A stretch of DNA of 64,000 nt, from positions 1-64,000 of the forward strand of contig CADAWC010000011.1 of assembly GCA_902791475.1 (NCBI GenBank), written 5' to 3'. The position numbers and the translations under genes were made by a program. The DNA comes from Fibrobacter succinogenes. GTDB lineage: Bacteria > Fibrobacterota > Fibrobacteria > Fibrobacterales > Fibrobacteraceae. This document shows positions 25,563 through 34,338 of this stretch, one piece after another (the stretch's first letter is position 1; the number at the start of each line of letters is the position of its first letter). A model generated the notes under the pieces. That model worked only from the letters and a program-made list of their open reading frames with translations, was not told where the DNA came from and ran no database searches.

Positions 25563-26168
25563 ATGTCCTCCTTCCGCGGACCTAAAGGTAAAGTAGCACG
25601 CTCTCTCGGCGTTGCCGTTTCTCAGAAGACTCAAAAGGCTCTCGACCGCCGCAACTTCGCACCTGGCCAGCATGGTCAGACCCGCAAGAAGTCTGCTTCC
25701 GTTTACAAGCAGCAGTTGGTCGAAAAGCAGCGTCTTCGTTTCACCTACAACATTTCCGAAGCTCAGCTTGCCAAGGCATACAAGGAAGCTAACCGTCGTG
25801 AAGGTTCTGCAGGTGACAACCTGATGATCTTGCTCGAAACTCGTCTTGACGCAGTCGTCTACCGCATGGGTTTTGCCCGTACGATCTTCGCTGCTCGTCA
25901 GTACGTTGCACACGGTCACTTCACTGTGAACGGTGTTCGTAGCTTCTCTCCGAGCCGCCTCATCAAGGCTGGCGACGTGATCGCTGTTCGTGAACAGTCC
26001 AAGGAACACGTGCAGATCAAGGAAGCAATCGCTTCTGCTGCTGCCGCTCCGGAATACTTGTCTGTCGATCTCGGCAAGATGCAGGGTACTCTCGTGAAGC
26101 TTCCGCTCCGCGACCAGATCCCGGTCAAGCTCGAAGAACAGCTCGTCGTGGAATACTACTCCAGGTAG
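25563..26168 (+). CDS. rpsD: 30S ribosomal protein S4
   Basis: 201 residues: a primary-binding S4 protein with the S4 RNA-binding domain (LETRLDAVVYRMGFARTIFAARQYVAHGHFTVNG). It lacks the usual MARYxGPxC zinc-type N-terminus and begins SSFRGPKGKVARSLGVAVS, the shorter Cys-free form. The gene stands alone rather than in the alpha operon. The GAGG site can be masked by a hairpin. It uses a narrow, ribosomal-protein-like codon set. Confidence 0.97.
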   Translation: MSSFRGPKGKVARSLGVAVSQKTQKALDRRNFAPGQHGQTRKKSASVYKQQLVEKQRLRFTYNISEAQLAKAYKEANRREGSAGDNLMILLETRLDAVVYRMGFARTIFAARQYVAHGHFTVNGVRSFSPSRLIKAGDVIAVREQSKEHVQIKEAIASAAAAPEYLSVDLGKMQGTLVKLPLRDQIPVKLEEQLVVEYYSR

Positions 26169-26205
26169 TAAGCCGCTTAGAGCCAAGAAGACTCAAGCTT
26201 TTAAA

Positions 26206-26235
26206 GACGCTCGCAGAAATGCGGGCGTTTTTATT
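26206..26235 (+). terminator. rpsD terminator
   Basis: GACGCTCGCA-GAAA-TGCGGGCGTTTTTATT: an imperfect stem with a GAAA loop and a T run. Confidence 0.8.
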
Positions 26236-26425
26236 ATTTTATCACAAATGCAAGTTTTTCTTCGTAAGACAAGTCATTTATAGACTTGCCAACTTTTTGG
26301 GCATATGCAACAAGAGCACGATGATCATACCTACAAGATGGCGCATCTTTATAAGGATTTGGGAAACCCAAATATTCGCTTTGAATATCCGCAAAATTCA
26401 TGGTCTTTTTATCAATTCCACTCAT
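26234..26425 (-). CDS. Small protein of unknown function downstream of GNAT pseudogene
   Basis: 63 residues from ATG 26425 (MSGIDKKTMNFADIQSEYLG...), overlapping the 3' end of the acetyltransferase ORF by 14 nt. No domain recognised; it has KVGKSINDLSYEEKLAFVIK at the C-terminus. The overlap suggests coupled expression with the upstream gene. An internal ATG (MNFAD) is an alternative start. Its reading frame is intact although its partner is broken. Confidence 0.5.
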   Translation of the reverse strand: MSGIDKKTMNFADIQSEYLGFPNPYKDAPSCRYDHRALVAYAQKVGKSINDLSYEEKLAFVIK

Positions 26426-26966
26426 AAGTGTAATTCTCCAAAAGCTTTTGGGCCGCACAAGGTTCTATCAAAAAATGATACGGATGAAGAATACCAACGA
26501 AAGAACATCCGAGAAACTCAATATAGTGATTCAAAAGCTCCCTATTAAGAGCAAAACCGTAAACAAATCCATCAAAGCCCCATTTAAAAGACATATCTAC
26601 AGCAATAGCAAAAAGATGACCACCGACACCACTATACTTTTTCTTTCCAAATAAATATATGTTATTTCTAGGCGCCGTACAAGCCCAATGCAAATACACG
26701 GTTCGAATATCAGAATCCTTTTTTAGCGCAATAAGTCCCTGTACTTCATTATTTCTCTTTAAAGCAAGAGCAAACACATCAACATTTAAAGGGACTTTAA
26801 CCCAATCAATTCCCCAACCATTGGACGAATTATATTTTCTAAGAACAGAACGACTTTCTATTTAAAAAACGAAAGTTTCTTCAATTGATCCGGTTTCCAA
26901 ATCCTTGAGGCAAGGAACCATTTCATCTAGCCATATATCAACGCAGCCATTTAATACATCATTCAT
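26412..26966 (-). pseudogene. GNAT-like acetyltransferase broken by one in-frame TAA
   Basis: The frame starts at ATG 26966 after a GAAGGAGAA site and encodes MNDVLNGCVDIWLDEMV...EETFVF, then codon 35 (26862-26864) is TAA. The same frame resumes IESRSVLRKYNSSNGWGIDW and stays open to TGA at 26412. The downstream part has a GNAT-type acetyl-CoA loop (KKYSGVGGHLFAIA) and the helix NRELLNHYIEFLGCSFVG. A single base change would restore 184 codons, so the lesion is recent, a sequencing error, or a suppressed stop. An ATG at 26777 could give a truncated protein. Confidence 0.75.
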
Positions 26967-27022
26967 TTTGTTCTCCTTCCCCGTCTACACGCTTGAAAAA
27001 ACGGGATTAATCATTTTTTATA

Positions 27023-27054
27023 AATATAGAATCATAAAATGTCAAATCATGACA
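27023..27054 (-). promoter_or_regulatory. Promoter/operator of the GNAT locus
   Basis: On the minus strand TGTCATGATTTGACA (27054-27040) is followed after 11 nt by TATATT (27028-27023). The same module with identical spacing stands before the 41720-41812 ORF (41866-41835). TGTCA...TGACA is palindromic and overlaps the TTGACA. Confidence 0.55.
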
Positions 27055-27191
27055 TTTTCAATTTTATTCAAATTTTGTTTTCGCAATTACCTCAATTTTG
27101 CAAGTTCCCTGCAAGAAACACTCGCAACACTTTTAAATTATTTCATCTACAAAACAGGACGGGAGCCCAATACATTTCTATTTTAGATGCC

Positions 27192-28310
27192 ATGAGAAAC
27201 ATTTTTGAAGAAATTGGTAAGACTCCCGCCGAAATCGAGGCAAAACTCAATAAGGCTTTCACGCAACTGTTCGAAGGCGACCGCGAAAACGAACGCATTT
27301 GCTTTGACAAAGGCAATGATATGGCGTACATCGTGGATATCGGCCACAACGACATTCGCTCCGAAGGCATGAGCTACGGCATGACGGTTGCCGCACTCCT
27401 CGGCAAGCAGGACCTTTTCGACAAGCTCTGGAAATTCGCCAAGACGCACATGAAAAACACCGAAGGCGACCTCGCCGGTTATTACTCCTGGCAAGTTTCG
27501 ACCTCCGATTTCACGATGATGGACCCGGGTGCCGCTCCGGATGGCGAAGAATACTTTGCCGCAGCGCTCCTTTACGCCGCCAAAATTTTCAAAAACGAAC
27601 AATACAAGCGCGACGCCGTTGAGCTTATCAACGACATGGCTCACAAGCCGCAAGCAGGCGATGTGTACACGATGATGGACGTGAACGCAGGCCTCGTGCG
27701 ATTTTCGCCCATGAAAGGGAACGATTACACCGACCCGAGCTACAACACGGTCGCATTCTACAGAATGTACGGCGAAGCCAGCGGCGATGCAATTTGGAAC
27801 AAGATTGCAGACAACAGCGTTGCCTACTTGAAAAAGGCTTGCCACCCGGTCACGGGACTTGCCGCCGACTACAGTGAATTTGACGGAACTCCAAAGGAAA
27901 CGCCGTGGCACCCGGAAAGCGATTGTTTCTGCGGGGACGCTTGGCGCGTCGTGTGGAACATCGGTCTTGACGCCGCAAAATTGCAAGATAAAGGCGAACG
28001 TACCGACGTGAGCGAATGGGAAGTTTCTGCAGTCCGCAAAATTCTCGGCTACCTCCACGGGCGTCGCCCGTATCTCGCCGACATGCGTGTCGACGGGAGC
28101 GCGTTCCCGCGCGAGGCAAGGCCTGCTACGGGCGGCCTGATTGCCATGAACGCAGCATCGACTGTCGCACTCCCCGCAGGCGATCCGCTTATCAAGCCGT
28201 TCGCCGAAGACCTCTGGAATATGGAAATCCCGACCGGACTCTGGCGCTACTACGACGGGCTCCTGTATATGCTCGGGCTCCTCGCCTGCTCCGGGAAATT
28301 CAATGTGTGA
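27192..28310 (+). CDS. GH8 reducing-end xylose-releasing exo-oligoxylanase (Rex)
   Basis: 372 residues from ATG 27192. A GH8 enzyme resembling Bacillus halodurans Rex: the catalytic acid lies in RSEGMSYGM (Glu58) and the base in CGDAWRVVWNIG (Asp249); WQVSTSDF..., PAPDGEEYFA-type and PSYNTVAFY segments also match. No signal peptide, so it would trim imported xylo-oligosaccharides in the cytoplasm. The frame is open back to 27039 and GAQY...RNIF upstream resembles the Rex N-terminus, so the true start may be earlier. Convergent with the GntR gene. Confidence 0.88.
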   Translation: MRNIFEEIGKTPAEIEAKLNKAFTQLFEGDRENERICFDKGNDMAYIVDIGHNDIRSEGMSYGMTVAALLGKQDLFDKLWKFAKTHMKNTEGDLAGYYSWQVSTSDFTMMDPGAAPDGEEYFAAALLYAAKIFKNEQYKRDAVELINDMAHKPQAGDVYTMMDVNAGLVRFSPMKGNDYTDPSYNTVAFYRMYGEASGDAIWNKIADNSVAYLKKACHPVTGLAADYSEFDGTPKETPWHPESDCFCGDAWRVVWNIGLDAAKLQDKGERTDVSEWEVSAVRKILGYLHGRRPYLADMRVDGSAFPREARPATGGLIAMNAASTVALPAGDPLIKPFAEDLWNMEIPTGLWRYYDGLLYMLGLLACSGKFNV

Positions 28311-28334
28311 TTTTTAATGCATTACAAGACTTAA

Positions 28335-28408
28335 CTGGATTCCTCACTTCGTTCGGAATGACGAGAGTAAAACGTCATCCTGAGGGCAAAAAGCCCGAAG
28401 GATCCAGT
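28335..28408. repeat. REP-like element (CTGGATTCC / GGATCCAG)
   Basis: Two nested parts: CTGGATTCC...GGAATGACGAG and GTCATCCTGAGGGC...GCCCGAAGGATCCAG. It lies between the convergent ends of the GH8 and regulator genes and belongs to the family at 24508 and 51150. Confidence 0.65.
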
Positions 28409-28413
28409 GAAAT

Positions 28414-29739
28414 TTAGTGTTTCTCGACAACTCTTCCAAGCGGCGTCTGCATTTGGCGCCGCTGTTCTGCATATATGGTCGGTGCGACAATGTGGTAAAT
28501 AGCCTCTTTCACCATCGTCCCGACATTGAATGCAAACGAATCAAACACATAGCGGTAACTTTCAATCGTATCATCAAAGCCCACAACATATGGCGCCGGC
28601 AACTTTTTCGCCTTGAAGTAATCAATCAGCGAAGCCGCCACCCAGTCATTTGAACACACAAATTTATCCAAAGTAGCGTTCTTCAAAAGCGATTCCAAAA
28701 TGTTGTCCAAAAGCGTCTGGCGCTCAACGCCATCGTGCTCAGCAGCATCTGCCAAGTCAAACGGAGAGGCATAGCGTTCATCGACAAGCGGAATCACATC
28801 CGTCCCCGCATCCAGTAAGCCTTGTAAGCGAGCCTTCGACCAAAAACTAGCATGGTACGGCGAGAGGTAATGAACAGGTCCCATATCCTTGCTCTTGAGG
28901 TAACGTCCGACAATCACGCCCGCTTCCTTGCCAAAAGCCACATTGTAGAACGCCCACTTCTTTTTATTACGAGCAATCACAGGAATCACATCTGGAGCGT
29001 ATTCCCACCAGACCGAAATCGGATTTTTGAACGATGCAAAATGTGCGAACAACTTCGCAGCATCATTCACCAGCCACGTCGAGAGGAACACCCCCAAGCA
29101 GTGGGTATCATTTTTTACAACAAAAGTTTCACCCGACGACAAATAGAACAGGTTCGAAGCTTCGTGATACCCGATAAACTTCACCGCAATTTTCTGTTCT
29201 GCCGCAATCTGCGCAAACGTGCGGAACACATCGGATTCGCGTTCGGACTCAATCTTCAAGCGGCCGAATTCATCCGAGCGATGCACAAACAAAATGTAAT
29301 TCGACTTCTCAACAGGGCGCTCTTCGCTAAAGAAAAAGCGATGCCCCACATGGCGCAAAATCCCTTGCGAACACTTTTGCATCAGAAACTTTTTGACAAT
29401 GTAAAGCGAAACATTATAACGATTCGAAAGTTCCTTGCACGAAGGGAGTTCATCAAAGGCATTTAGATACCCGCTGTCCAAATCGTTCTGGAACAGGCGC
29501 TCCACAACAGAATAGACACTCTCCTCGGCCTTCACCTCGAACGACGGAGCTGAGCCCCAAAAACAGCCCTTGCCATGAACGAGCTGCACAAGTTTTTCTT
29601 GAGCCAAAATCTTGTAAGCGCGATGAACCGTATTGACTGAAAGACCAAGACGCTCAGCCATCTTACGCACAGAAGGCATCTTTTCGCCATCGTGAAAACC
29701 GGCATCCGCAATCGATTTTTTTACATCTTCAATAAGCAA
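28414..29739 (-). CDS. Transcription regulator: tandem GntR winged helices plus LacI-type sensor
   Basis: 441 residues. The first GntR wHTH covers ~1-65 (MPSVRKMAERLGLSVNTVHRAYKIL, LVHGKGCF). A second GntR-like wHTH covers ~70-140 (LPSCKELSNRYNVSLYIVKKFLMQ, GHRFFF). Residues ~145-430 form a periplasmic-binding-protein-like ligand domain as in LacI/AraR. Start is TTG at 29739 with GAAGAGGA 9 nt upstream. Sitting tail-to-tail with the GH8 gene, it may sense a plant-polysaccharide sugar; ligand unknown. Confidence 0.82.
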   Translation of the reverse strand: MLIEDVKKSIADAGFHDGEKMPSVRKMAERLGLSVNTVHRAYKILAQEKLVQLVHGKGCFWGSAPSFEVKAEESVYSVVERLFQNDLDSGYLNAFDELPSCKELSNRYNVSLYIVKKFLMQKCSQGILRHVGHRFFFSEERPVEKSNYILFVHRSDEFGRLKIESERESDVFRTFAQIAAEQKIAVKFIGYHEASNLFYLSSGETFVVKNDTHCLGVFLSTWLVNDAAKLFAHFASFKNPISVWWEYAPDVIPVIARNKKKWAFYNVAFGKEAGVIVGRYLKSKDMGPVHYLSPYHASFWSKARLQGLLDAGTDVIPLVDERYASPFDLADAAEHDGVERQTLLDNILESLLKNATLDKFVCSNDWVAASLIDYFKAKKLPAPYVVGFDDTIESYRYVFDSFAFNVGTMVKEAIYHIVAPTIYAEQRRQMQTPLGRVVEKH

Positions 29740-29806
29740 CTTTAAATCCTCTTCATTTCACAAAATAACAAAATTTTCCATCATGAAAATTTCTAAATTT
29801 GTCGCC

Positions 29807-30418
29807 ATGAGAATTGGTTTAGTATTTATGCTCTTGGCAGCATGCATCGCCGCAGCCGCCCCCTCCAAAAAAGCCTCCGCGAAAAAGTTCAAGGATCCGC
29901 GCGACGGCCACACCTACAAGATTGTGAAAATCGGCAACCACAACTGGCTCGCCGAAAACCTCACCTACAAGACGACCAAGGGTAGCTACTGCTACAACGA
30001 CGACAAGGAAAACTGCCACAAGTACGGTCGCCTCTACACGTGGAAAGCAGCCATGAAGGCATGCCCGACCGGCTGGAGACTCCCCGACCGCAAAGACTGG
30101 AATTTCTTGAGCAAGTACCTCGGCGCAAGCAAGAAAAACGGCTTTAGAGTCAAGCAAGCAGGTCAGAGAATCTGCTTCGGTAACAACGACATGTGGAGTC
30201 CTTACTGCGAAGAAACCAAATCATCATTCAACGCGTCTGGCAAAAGCGACACTCATTTCGCTTACGAAGACATGGAAAAATCAGCCTTCTTCTGGACAGC
30301 CACCGAAGAAACGACCTACATTGCAAACTTCGTGACCATCGGCGGTTACAACGAACGTTATGCGGAACGCGCCATCGAAGAGAACAACGCTTTCTCTGTC
30401 AGATGCATCCAGAAGTAA
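29807..30418 (+). CDS. Lipoprotein with Fibrobacter succinogenes major paralogous domain
   Basis: 203 residues from ATG 29807, with signal peptide and lipobox-like FMLLAAC. The body is a Fib_succ_major domain: FKDPRDGHTYKIVKIGNHNW, WLAENLTYKT, GRLYTWKAAMKACPTGWRLP, WTATEE and FSVRCIQK. This domain, with C-type-lectin-like features, is expanded in Fibrobacter and thought to act at the cell surface. TAAATTTG stands 5 nt before the ATG and there is no SD, favouring a leaderless transcript over the ATG at 29783. Confidence 0.88.
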   Translation: MRIGLVFMLLAACIAAAAPSKKASAKKFKDPRDGHTYKIVKIGNHNWLAENLTYKTTKGSYCYNDDKENCHKYGRLYTWKAAMKACPTGWRLPDRKDWNFLSKYLGASKKNGFRVKQAGQRICFGNNDMWSPYCEETKSSFNASGKSDTHFAYEDMEKSAFFWTATEETTYIANFVTIGGYNERYAERAIEENNAFSVRCIQK

Positions 30419-30436
30419 TATAAAATAGTTTATTAA

Positions 30437-30470
30437 AAGAGCCTCCCCAACGGGAGGCTTCTTTTGTTTT
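30437..30470. terminator. Bidirectional terminator between Fib_succ gene and thiD
   Basis: AAGAGCCTCCC-CAAC-GGGAGGCTTCTTTTG; both strands give T-rich tails and the two genes converge on it. Confidence 0.85.
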
Positions 30471-30472
30471 AA

Positions 30473-31225
30473 TTAAAAATCCTTTGCAAGTCGACCTTCA
30501 CCGCTTTGTAATAGCTCGGTGAGGTAATTCTTTGCCACTTGGCAAGCTCCAGGGAGCGTATGTCCAAGCGCCAGATTTGCAAGAATTGCCGAGGACAAAT
30601 GGCAACCGGTGCCGTGTTTACCATTGCCCGGAATTCGCGGACATGTAAACTTGTACTGTTTACCGTCCTTGTCCCACAAGGTATCAACAGCATCATCATC
30701 CGTCGAATGTCCACCTTTCAAAAGCAAGGCGAAATCCTTCCCGAATTCAAACTTTCCACGAGAAGCAGCCTGTTCAAATCCCAAGAATCCAAACTCATCC
30801 AGATTCGGAGTGACCAAATCAATCTGCTTCATCACCGGCATAAATTCATCGCGTTCAGCCGAGCGCATAAAGTGGAAACCCGCCGAAGCGCTAGCAATCG
30901 GATCCCAAATAATGTAGGCGTCCGGAGATTTTTCACGGACAAATTCTACAATTCGCTGTAGCACCTTTGCTTTTTCGACAAGTCCGATTTTCACGAACTT
31001 GAACAGTCGCTTAGCAAACAACGTTTCAAGTTGCGCTTCGATGCGTTCCCAGATAACCCATCCAGGCGCCACAAATTCATCTTCGTTCTGTTGCGTGAGT
31101 GCAGTACATACAGATTCACAGTACACGCCAAAATGCGCCATCGTCTTAACATCCGCTAAAATTCCAGCGCCCGCAGAACCATCAAAGCCTGCGATTGTCA
31201 ATGCAAATTTCATTTTTTCAGGCAT
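30473..31225 (-). CDS. thiD: Hydroxymethylpyrimidine/phosphomethylpyrimidine kinase
   Basis: About 250 residues from ATG 31225 (MPEKMKFAL; the second ATG at 31213 is equally possible). A ribokinase-fold kinase of thiamine synthesis: ALTIAGFDGSAGAGILADVKTMAHFG is the N-terminal substrate loop, VTPNLDEFGFLG follows, and the catalytic/anion-hole segment is NGKHGTGCHLSSAILANLALG. The start overlaps the stop of the upstream membrane gene (31227). The PdxK-type activity cannot be excluded. Confidence 0.9.
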   Translation of the reverse strand: MPEKMKFALTIAGFDGSAGAGILADVKTMAHFGVYCESVCTALTQQNEDEFVAPGWVIWERIEAQLETLFAKRLFKFVKIGLVEKAKVLQRIVEFVREKSPDAYIIWDPIASASAGFHFMRSAERDEFMPVMKQIDLVTPNLDEFGFLGFEQAASRGKFEFGKDFALLLKGGHSTDDDAVDTLWDKDGKQYKFTCPRIPGNGKHGTGCHLSSAILANLALGHTLPGACQVAKNYLTELLQSGEGRLAKDF

Positions 31226-31226
31226 T

Positions 31227-32513
31227 TTATACAACCGAGTAAATTCCAATTAATACCACGGACACGCCGCAGATAAGCCCCACCGCCGGGAGAATCGGGC
31301 GTCGCATGGACTTAGACCCAAGAAAATACACCATGCAGCCCTTAGTAAGCGTATTAGCAAGGCTTGCAAAAAGGAGTGCCAAAATCAAGTTGTGGTGTTC
31401 AAGAGTCGCCTTTCGGCACATGTCGATGAGCGAGAACGCCACCGCATCCATTTCAGCAGCACCGCCCAAGAAGCTACAAATCATCAACGCGCCCGAGCCA
31501 AAGTACGCATGAGCCGCATTCGCGATGAACATGACCACCGTAAAGACCAAGCCAAACTTAATTGCCGGCAACAGCTTGAACGGGTTGTTAAAATCAGTCG
31601 TCTTCTGACGATGATCCTTAGATTCACGAAGTTTCAAGTACGCCGCATAGCCAAGCCCCGGCACCACAGGCACAAGCAGAGGCGCCAACAACGGGAGCGC
31701 AAGTGACGGCATCAGGAATATGCAAATGAGGTAGAGTCGCGCATACATCACCGACCAGCTGAGCACAATACCAAGCGTGAAGTCCGCCGCATACTGTTCG
31801 TTATCAACGCTACGCCCAGCCAAATTCAGCGTGAGCGCGGTACTGCTCGCAAGCCCGCCCAAAAGTCCCGTGAGCCAAATGCCCTTGCCCGGCCCGACAA
31901 GTTTGATGAGCACATAGCCCACAAAGCCAATGCCGCAAATGAACACCACAAAAAGCCAAATCGTATGCGGATTCAAGACTTCAAGCCCCGCCGGGCCAAA
32001 TGAGCGATTCGGCAAGAAGGGCAAAATCATGAGAGAAATCACCGCAAACTTGACTGTTGCAATGATGTCTTCGGTCGAAATCTTTTTCGCAAAATCGTGA
32101 AGCTGCCGCTTGACCGCCAACAGCCACAAAAGCACAATCATGAGGATACACGCTTCCAAAAGCCGGTTAAACCAGCAAAGCGCCCCCAAGAAATAAATCA
32201 TGATAAGCGCCGCACTCGTCGTGACGCCCGCAGGCCCGCCATTATTCTGATTCGAAAGACCGTACGCAATATGGCTTGCCACAAGCAAAAGCCCGACAAT
32301 CACAAGCCCTACAACAAAGGGAACAATCGAACCCATCAGGTCGCCCAAATAGCAAGACAAGGCGCCACAAAGGCTCACAATCGAAAACGAGCACAGCCCA
32401 GCGGGGTGCCTAGAATTATTGCGGGAATACGAGTTTTCACGCTGCATACCGATAATAAAACCGATACCCAGTGCAGCCGCAAGCTTATAAAAGATATTGA
32501 ACTCAATCATCAT
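31227..32513 (-). CDS. MgtC/SapB-type membrane protein with DUF4010
   Basis: 428 residues with ~11-12 hydrophobic helices. The N-terminal ~140 residues are MgtC/SapB-like (LGIGFIIGMQRENS, PAGLCSFSIVSLCGAL); the rest is DUF4010 (GLLGGLASSTALTLNLAGRS, FLGGAAEMDAVAFSL). Some MgtC-domain proteins act in Mg2+ stress and virulence; the DUF4010 class is functionally uncharacterised. Coupled to thiD by overlap, but a thiamine link is only suggested. Confidence 0.85.
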   Translation of the reverse strand: MMIEFNIFYKLAAALGIGFIIGMQRENSYSRNNSRHPAGLCSFSIVSLCGALSCYLGDLMGSIVPFVVGLVIVGLLLVASHIAYGLSNQNNGGPAGVTTSAALIMIYFLGALCWFNRLLEACILMIVLLWLLAVKRQLHDFAKKISTEDIIATVKFAVISLMILPFLPNRSFGPAGLEVLNPHTIWLFVVFICGIGFVGYVLIKLVGPGKGIWLTGLLGGLASSTALTLNLAGRSVDNEQYAADFTLGIVLSWSVMYARLYLICIFLMPSLALPLLAPLLVPVVPGLGYAAYLKLRESKDHRQKTTDFNNPFKLLPAIKFGLVFTVVMFIANAAHAYFGSGALMICSFLGGAAEMDAVAFSLIDMCRKATLEHHNLILALLFASLANTLTKGCMVYFLGSKSMRRPILPAVGLICGVSVVLIGIYSVV

Positions 32514-32559
32514 TCAAAATCTAATCAAAAAAATGTGCGAAAGAAAAGTTTTATAGAAC

Positions 32560-32607
32560 TTAGTTGGCAGAACTTAGTTGGCAGATTTTCAAAGATCTAA
32601 GTTCTAA
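32560..32607. repeat. GAACTTAG/CTAAGTTC word array
   Basis: AGAACTTAGTTGGCAG is present twice in tandem (~17-bp period), followed by an inverted GATCTAAGTTCTAAT that reaches the stop of the GGDEF gene. Related words occur at 61790-61875. Confidence 0.6.
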
Positions 32608-34299
32608 TTACGCCATTCGCTGTTGCTTAGAGGCGAGCTTCATGGCGTACATATTAGCATCCGCCATGCGGTAAACGTCCATTGCAGTCACGGCATCACC
32701 GCGACGGCGCACAGAATAGCCATAAGCGACATTCAATTCAATCGGCAACTTGGCTTCTTTTTCCAAGAGCACCATCGTCTTCAAAGCGCTATTCAAATCC
32801 GAGAGGTGTTCTGCACGAACAATCGCCACAAACTCGTCACCACCCATGCGAATAGTCGTCCCAATGCCATTAAACGCATTCTTGAACACATCGGCAAAAG
32901 CACACAGGAGCTTATCACCCGTCGAATGTCCAAAGTGGTCGTTCACGTACTTGAGCCCATTCACGTCGATACTCACGATAGCGTAGTCGCTATCATCGCG
33001 GTTGAGCACTTCAAAAATGTGATCGCACTTAGCGCGGTTATAAATGCCCGTCAAAGCATCGCGATAAGCAATCTGGCGGAGCACTTCTTTCTCGGTCTTG
33101 TCCATGAGTTCTTCGTACATGTAGACGAGATAACCCACCATCAAAAGCAAGATGAACAATAAAGTTCCGACCGGGAGGCAGGTCGCATCCAAGAAGGATT
33201 TTTCCAAGCCGAACAAATTCTGCACGTTATAGCGGAACAAATCGGCAATGCCAAACAGCACAAACACCACCGTTCCCGAAGCGAGAATTTTTTCTTGCAT
33301 ACCGGCGCCATGGTCATAAAGCACCTTGAAAATGACCATGAACAGGAACGAAATAAAGATATAGCAATGGTAAACGAGCAAGAATGTCGGGTAATGCGCA
33401 ATATCGGTCACATGCAAAATCGTCGTCACCACAAAGAACAGCACTCCAAAGCCGACAATGACTTTCAGCACGTTCAACTTCCAGGTCGAAATCTTGCCCG
33501 CACGCATATTGATAATCAAAAGGCCAAACGGGATTGCTGCAAGGTAAAGCGAAACGTATTCCAACGTCGTATCCAGCGCATAGTTCGTGGAAACAATCTG
33601 GATACCCTTCGCGTAATTCAGCGTCCAAAGTCCCATCAAACCAGCAAACAAGCCAATCAGAACAAGGCGGTAATAAGCCCTGTCAAAACCGACGGCACAG
33701 CAGCCTGTAATAAAGGCAATCATCCCGAAAAACATTAGGAATATGCCAATGGTAATGGAATCAGAATTTTGCGAAAAATAGTCTGTCATGCTATTTGAAC
33801 GCAAAAGTTCAATCTGCGCCACAGATTTTGCGGCCGCTTTTTCGGTCACAACCGTCACCACGCGGATGACATGATTGTCAAGAAATTCCGGCATATTTAC
33901 AAGGTGGATGCCGCTACCGACCAGTTTTCCCTCTTTAAAGCGTTCAAAACCATAACGGTAATAGCAAACACTGTCAACATAGACAGCTACTGCAACGTGA
34001 TACGCATGGAATCGGAGCGTTGTCGGCAAGGGAATTGAATCGTTCCGCATATCGCGCTCGTAGATAATCGTATCGCCGGGCTGAATATTTGAGGGAACTC
34101 GGAAATCGGAGACATGTTCCATCGGCGGAAGATGAATGCCGCCAAAAGAAATGGACCAGCCATCGTTAAGGGCGATGACATTGTTGCACGAACCATGACG
34201 GCACATGCCGTTAAAACTGACAACAAATAGAACAGCAATTACAGCGGCAACCACTGCAATGAGAAGTCTAAGTATTTTCTTTCCATTTCTCAACAACAT
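32608..34299 (-). CDS. Membrane-bound diguanylate cyclase, 7TMR-DISM-like sensor
   Basis: 563 residues: an N-terminal helix, an extracytoplasmic region (~30-190) resembling 7TMR-DISM extracellular domains, seven predicted helices (~190-390), then a GGDEF domain (DALTGIYNRAKCDHIFEVL, VSIDVNGLKYVNDHFGHSTGDKLL, RMGGDEFVAIV). The active site is intact, so it should make c-di-GMP. The usual RxxD inhibitory site upstream is NGIG, so product inhibition is probably absent. TATACT lies just upstream of the ATG. Confidence 0.9.
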   Translation of the reverse strand: MLLRNGKKILRLLIAVVAAVIAVLFVVSFNGMCRHGSCNNVIALNDGWSISFGGIHLPPMEHVSDFRVPSNIQPGDTIIYERDMRNDSIPLPTTLRFHAYHVAVAVYVDSVCYYRYGFERFKEGKLVGSGIHLVNMPEFLDNHVIRVVTVVTEKAAAKSVAQIELLRSNSMTDYFSQNSDSITIGIFLMFFGMIAFITGCCAVGFDRAYYRLVLIGLFAGLMGLWTLNYAKGIQIVSTNYALDTTLEYVSLYLAAIPFGLLIINMRAGKISTWKLNVLKVIVGFGVLFFVVTTILHVTDIAHYPTFLLVYHCYIFISFLFMVIFKVLYDHGAGMQEKILASGTVVFVLFGIADLFRYNVQNLFGLEKSFLDATCLPVGTLLFILLLMVGYLVYMYEELMDKTEKEVLRQIAYRDALTGIYNRAKCDHIFEVLNRDDSDYAIVSIDVNGLKYVNDHFGHSTGDKLLCAFADVFKNAFNGIGTTIRMGGDEFVAIVRAEHLSDLNSALKTMVLLEKEAKLPIELNVAYGYSVRRRGDAVTAMDVYRMADANMYAMKLASKQQRMA

Positions 34300-34338
34300 C
34301 TCTAGTATATAATAAGTTATTCTAAGGGCAATAGAACC

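Noticed and set aside
26166..26168. TAG recoding to an amino acid because many genes end in TAG
   Set aside because: TAG acts as a stop in several core genes with conserved ends (for example rpsD, tolB, pal), and TAA stops are also common.
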